Assembly: GCA_903880655.1 (NCBI GenBank)
Contig: CAIRQE010000051.1
Span: forward strand, 1 to 15,690
Direction of reading: 5' to 3'
From: an uncultured bacterium
GTDB taxonomy: Bacteria; Patescibacteriota; Saccharimonadia; Saccharimonadales; CAIOMD01
DNA length: 15,690 nucleotides
The position numbers and the translations under genes were made by a program. The notes under the pieces were generated by a model, which saw only the letters and a program-made list of their open reading frames with translations, was not told the origin of the DNA and did no database searches. Shown piece by piece: positions 13,519 to 15,690 of this stretch (positions within the stretch are counted from its first letter, which is position 1; every line of letters begins with the position of its first letter).

Positions 13519-14073
13519 CTAAAGAATACCAAAGCCAATAAGAAGACCAATGACAATTAAGATAATGCCGCTGAGGTATTCGCTTGAGCCTTCAGTTTTT
13601 GTACTTAATCGTTTACCGACTTCCATACCCGCGATTGCTAAGGTAACGCTCGTTACTCCAATAATTATGATAGCCAGAGGAATGGATAATTTTTTGGTAC
13701 CAAGACTGAATCCGACGATAAGGTTATCTATGCTTATTGCTAGGCCAGCGAGCAAGAGCCGTCCAGCTCCCTTTGTCGCAACAACTGCCTCATGGGCATT
13801 TGTTTTTCTAAGCCCTTCTATAAGAATATAGAGCCCAGTGAGTACGAGCAGGGTTGCGCCTAATATGTGTGCTTTGGTACCCAGAAAACTTGCTGCCTGC
13901 TTACCCGCGAATAAGCCAATTATGGGCATAAGGGTTTCAAACGCTCCGAAGGTCACTGCTATTTTTATTTTGTCTCGTTGCTTGATTCCACTTAAGCCAA
14001 TAGCAATTGAAGAGGCAAAGTTATCGAGGCCAATCGAGAGGGCAATCAATACGAGTGTCAGGATTTCTTTCAT
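13519..14073 (-). CDS. MntP-family (DUF204) manganese exporter-like protein
   Basis: A 184-residue membrane protein with six helices in two related halves. The first half carries SIGLDNFASSIAIGLSG (D17) and the second AISIDNLIVGFSLG (D116), matching the paired aspartate motifs of MntP, where they line the ion path. TFGAFETLMPIIGLFAG is the conserved second-helix motif. MntP expels Mn2+ across the cytoplasmic membrane. Both motifs have DN where E. coli MntP has DA, so the ion may differ; I would call it a probable divalent-metal exporter. There is no room for a manganese riboswitch: TATAGT lies 6 nt before the ATG. Confidence 0.82.
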   Translation of the reverse strand: MKEILTLVLIALSIGLDNFASSIAIGLSGIKQRDKIKIAVTFGAFETLMPIIGLFAGKQAASFLGTKAHILGATLLVLTGLYILIEGLRKTNAHEAVVATKGAGRLLLAGLAISIDNLIVGFSLGTKKLSIPLAIIIIGVTSVTLAIAGMEVGKRLSTKTEGSSEYLSGIILIVIGLLIGFGIL

Positions 14074-14079
14074 ATATTG

Positions 14080-14085
14080 ACTATA
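14080..14085 (-). promoter_or_regulatory. mntP-like gene -10 element, leaderless
   Basis: TATAGT on the minus strand, exactly 6 nt before the ATG at 14073. Confidence 0.55.
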
Positions 14086-14137
14086 GCAAATTGATTATGA
14101 CTATCGCCAATCGATAGGTTTTTTAAAACAGAAATTG

Positions 14138-14143
14138 TATCAT
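14138..14143 (+). promoter_or_regulatory. HAD phosphatase gene -10 element, leaderless
   Basis: TATCAT, exactly 6 nt before the ATG at 14150. This also argues against the in-frame TTG at 14135, which overlaps the hexamer. Confidence 0.5.
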
Positions 14144-14149
14144 AGTAGC

Positions 14150-14998
14150 ATGAGCATAAAAACAAAATTAGCACTATTTGATATAGATGGAACAATCGCT
14201 GAAAAAGGGATTGTGCCTAAAAGTGTAATAGAGGGAATAGAACACTTACATAAAAAAGGTTACATAACGACCGTATCTACTGGTAGAGGGTATACAAGAC
14301 TTAAAGAAGCACTAGGAGATGCTTTTGATATAGTAATCTCTCCTGAGGCCTTAATCATCGTTGAGCACGGCACGAAGATTGTTGACCGGGAAGGAAAAGT
14401 ACATTTTGGTGAATACTTTAATGAGCGAGAAATAGATCATATTACAGATTTTACTCGATCAAACATAGATCTATTTAGATTGGCTTGGTACAACCCAATA
14501 GATGTATCTAGGAAAGTACAAGTGTGGTGCGTAGATGAACGACACGTGCAAGAAGAAACTGAAAAAAGAGGACATTATGCTGAAGTAACTACTTCATCAA
14601 TTGGCGAGTTTGAGGAACGACTGCTGAAGGAAAAACTTACTAATGTGACTTTGCGACTTAAGGATTTTATTAAGGTTGAAAACCTTAAACTAGCTTTTAC
14701 GAGAACCGATACAAATATTATTTTTCAGGATAGTAATATGGAATTTGTGAAAAATAATACAAATAAAGGTCTTGCCGTTGATTATGTGGCGAGACACCTT
14801 AAGATTCCTAAGGATAATTTGCTTATTGCTGGCAACGCCATTAACGACGTCGAGATGCTTGATATGGGTGCGGGCATAGTTGTACTCGTGGGCCCTCCAG
14901 AAACGCGGGCAGCAATTTTACCATATCTTTCACAGCCGGAAAATGTGCATACCGTTGATTCTCCGCTTGAGTTTGGCAACTTCCTAAAAACGCTATAA
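14150..14998 (+). CDS. Cof-type HAD-IIB phosphatase
   Basis: A 282-residue soluble hydrolase. All four HAD motifs are visible: the nucleophile motif LALFDIDGTI (D11/D13), TVSTGR (motif II, about 41-46), the lysine of NTNKGLAVDYVA (K206) and AGNAINDVEML (about 227-237). In motif IV the usual GDxxND reads GNAIND, so the first acidic ligand is Asn while D233 remains. The middle insertion, about residues 85-190, is the C2-type cap of the IIB subfamily, whose members dephosphorylate sugar phosphates and related metabolites. The substrate cannot be inferred. The ATG at 14150 is chosen because TATCAT ends 6 nt before it. No clear terminator follows. Confidence 0.88.
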   Translation: MSIKTKLALFDIDGTIAEKGIVPKSVIEGIEHLHKKGYITTVSTGRGYTRLKEALGDAFDIVISPEALIIVEHGTKIVDREGKVHFGEYFNEREIDHITDFTRSNIDLFRLAWYNPIDVSRKVQVWCVDERHVQEETEKRGHYAEVTTSSIGEFEERLLKEKLTNVTLRLKDFIKVENLKLAFTRTDTNIIFQDSNMEFVKNNTNKGLAVDYVARHLKIPKDNLLIAGNAINDVEMLDMGAGIVVLVGPPETRAAILPYLSQPENVHTVDSPLEFGNFLKTL

Positions 14999-15041
14999 AA
15001 CAACTTATTTTTATAGTGCTTTGCCTAAATCCTTCGGGTGT

Positions 15042-15350
15042 TTATGACGATAGTATTTGATTCAAAAAATAAACTTCTTGCTCAAAGTGCATATTATTTA
15101 TTGCATCGTGAATGTCTACCCACTCACTTTTTTCATCATGAACTTTTTCGATGTAGCCGATTTGTTTCAATAAATAAATTTTTATAGTTTTAATAACTGT
15201 TGTTCCATCATTCTCTTCAGAAAGTCTCGTATAATCACCAAGGTAACGAATTATTTGTGCTTTAACGCCGGTCTCTTACTCGACTTCTCTTAGGGCAGCC
15301 TGAGCAACAGTCAAGGCAGGGTCGCTACAACGACGAACATGAAGGTCGGC
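15042..15350 (-). pseudogene. Nudix hydrolase remnant with premature stop
   Basis: On the minus strand one frame reads LTVAQAALREVE, TAA (15276-15278), then ETGVKAQIIRYLGDYTRLSE and on to DEKSEWVDIHDAINNMHFEQ and a TAA at 15042. AALREVE-stop-ETGV is the second half of a Nudix box (REVxEExG) with one Glu codon turned to TAA by a single base change; the remainder is a normal Nudix C-terminus. The first half of the box (GxxxxxE) is not recognisable; upstream residues read SDPAL where G...GE is expected. With both an internal stop and a lost N-terminal half, this is a decayed gene, though a sequencing error could explain the stop alone. Confidence 0.65.
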
Positions 15351-15380
15351 TTGCACCGCTGCCACGTTCGTTGCCGTTGA

Positions 15381-15599
15381 AGGCGGACCAAAGTTCTGGC
15401 CCATTGTAGCACTTTCATATGCAAGGAATACCGGCTTGACGCAAAAGAAGTACCTTTTGGACGGAATCACCAAGCGGGTAGATTTGCATTTCCTAGAACG
15501 GTATCAGGTGATCATTTTTCTATTACCTTCGATGGCGTGGATTTAAAAATCATGAATAAGGATCCATTGAACGGTACCCGCATTACGATGAATAGGTAA
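15381..15599 (+). pseudogene. C-terminal remnant of an FHA-domain protein
   Basis: A frame open from 15381 to the TAA at 15597-15599 contains EYRLDAKEVPFGRN, FAFPRTVSGDHFSITFDGVD and LKIMNKDPLNGTRITMNR. The spacing FGR ... SGDH ... LNGT matches the GR, SxxH and NG motifs of the forkhead-associated fold, a phosphothreonine-binding module. The frame has a stop upstream (15378-15380) and no usable start codon before the domain, so the rest of the protein is missing or shifted in frame. Its 5' part lies directly against the Nudix remnant on the other strand. Either it is a gene fragment left by a deletion, or the start is in another frame through a frameshift I cannot locate. Confidence 0.5.
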
Positions 15600-15690
15600 T
15601 TTTATTTTAGAGTTATTTTTCATTGTTATCAATATATCTTATAAATAAATTTACATTTAATAATAACCAAATAATATAACAATAAGAACA
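15600..15690. other. Very AT-rich sequence to the window edge
   Basis: About 90 bases of almost only A and T after the FHA remnant. I see no gene, repeat array, tRNA or terminator in it; it may be the start of an intergenic or promoter region. Confidence 0.5.

Noticed and set aside
14074..14149. Possible yybP-ykoY manganese riboswitch ahead of the mntP-like gene
   Set aside because: The -10 is 6 nt from the ATG and no structured leader fits in the intergenic space.
1..15690. Mobile elements, phage genes, toxin-antitoxin or defence islands
   Set aside because: No transposase, integrase, terminal repeats, nuclease or toxin motifs found in either strand; the decayed Nudix/FHA region has no element ends.

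Overview
The window looks like a compact, moderately AT-rich genome of the Patescibacteria (CPR) type, most likely Candidatus Saccharibacteria (TM7). This is an inference from the gene set and architecture: small densely packed genes, a MurA with an N-terminal helix-turn-helix domain, a short RelA/SpoT enzyme, an HTH-DUF3467 protein, a putatively sorted surface protein, and several unique small membrane proteins. No marker gene fixes the assignment. UGA behaves as a normal stop (it ends murB), so the window does not use the Gracilibacteria/Absconditabacteria code.

Layout. 1-850: end of a polyprenol/dolichol-kinase-like membrane protein (+) converging on a PGPGW-like membrane protein (-). 872-1206: a three-tRNA operon on the minus strand (Gly-TCC, Arg-TCT, His-GTG) with its own promoter and terminator. 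1215-4083: murA (HTH fusion, -) and glyA (+) transcribed divergently from a 70-bp region. 4080-6568: murB followed by a translationally coupled RelA/SpoT gene (-), ending against glyA. 6597-8556: an HTH-DUF3467 regulator (+), then a secreted Gly-Ser-linker surface protein with a TPDTG sorting-like signal (+) and a clear terminator. 8568-8960: a doubtful small-membrane-protein remnant and tRNA-Arg(TCG) (-). 9010-11346: a DUF2127 membrane protein (-) divergent from a LytR-CpsA-Psr (LCP) cell-wall ligase (+). 11351-11711: two very small genes (41 and 51 codons) facing away from each other. 11701-12855: alanine racemase (-). 12933-14998: a PQ-loop-like membrane protein (+), MntP-type exporter (-), and a Cof-type HAD phosphatase (+). 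15042-15690: a decayed Nudix gene (-) abutting the C-terminal remnant of an FHA-domain protein (+), then very AT-rich sequence.

How the genes fit together. There is a clear cell-envelope theme: MurA and MurB make UDP-MurNAc, Alr supplies D-alanine, LCP attaches glycopolymers to peptidoglycan, and the TPDTG protein would be displayed on that wall. RelA/SpoT is coupled to murB, which places the stringent response in the same transcript as wall synthesis. GlyA supplies one-carbon units and glycine.

The most striking non-gene pattern is in the promoters. In about a dozen genes the -10 hexamer lies only 6-13 nt upstream of the start codon, so mRNAs would be leaderless or nearly so. Only the HTH-DUF3467 gene and, more weakly, the surface-protein gene have a usual leader with a Shine-Dalgarno sequence. 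I see no CRISPR array, insertion sequence, phage genes or recognisable defence system.
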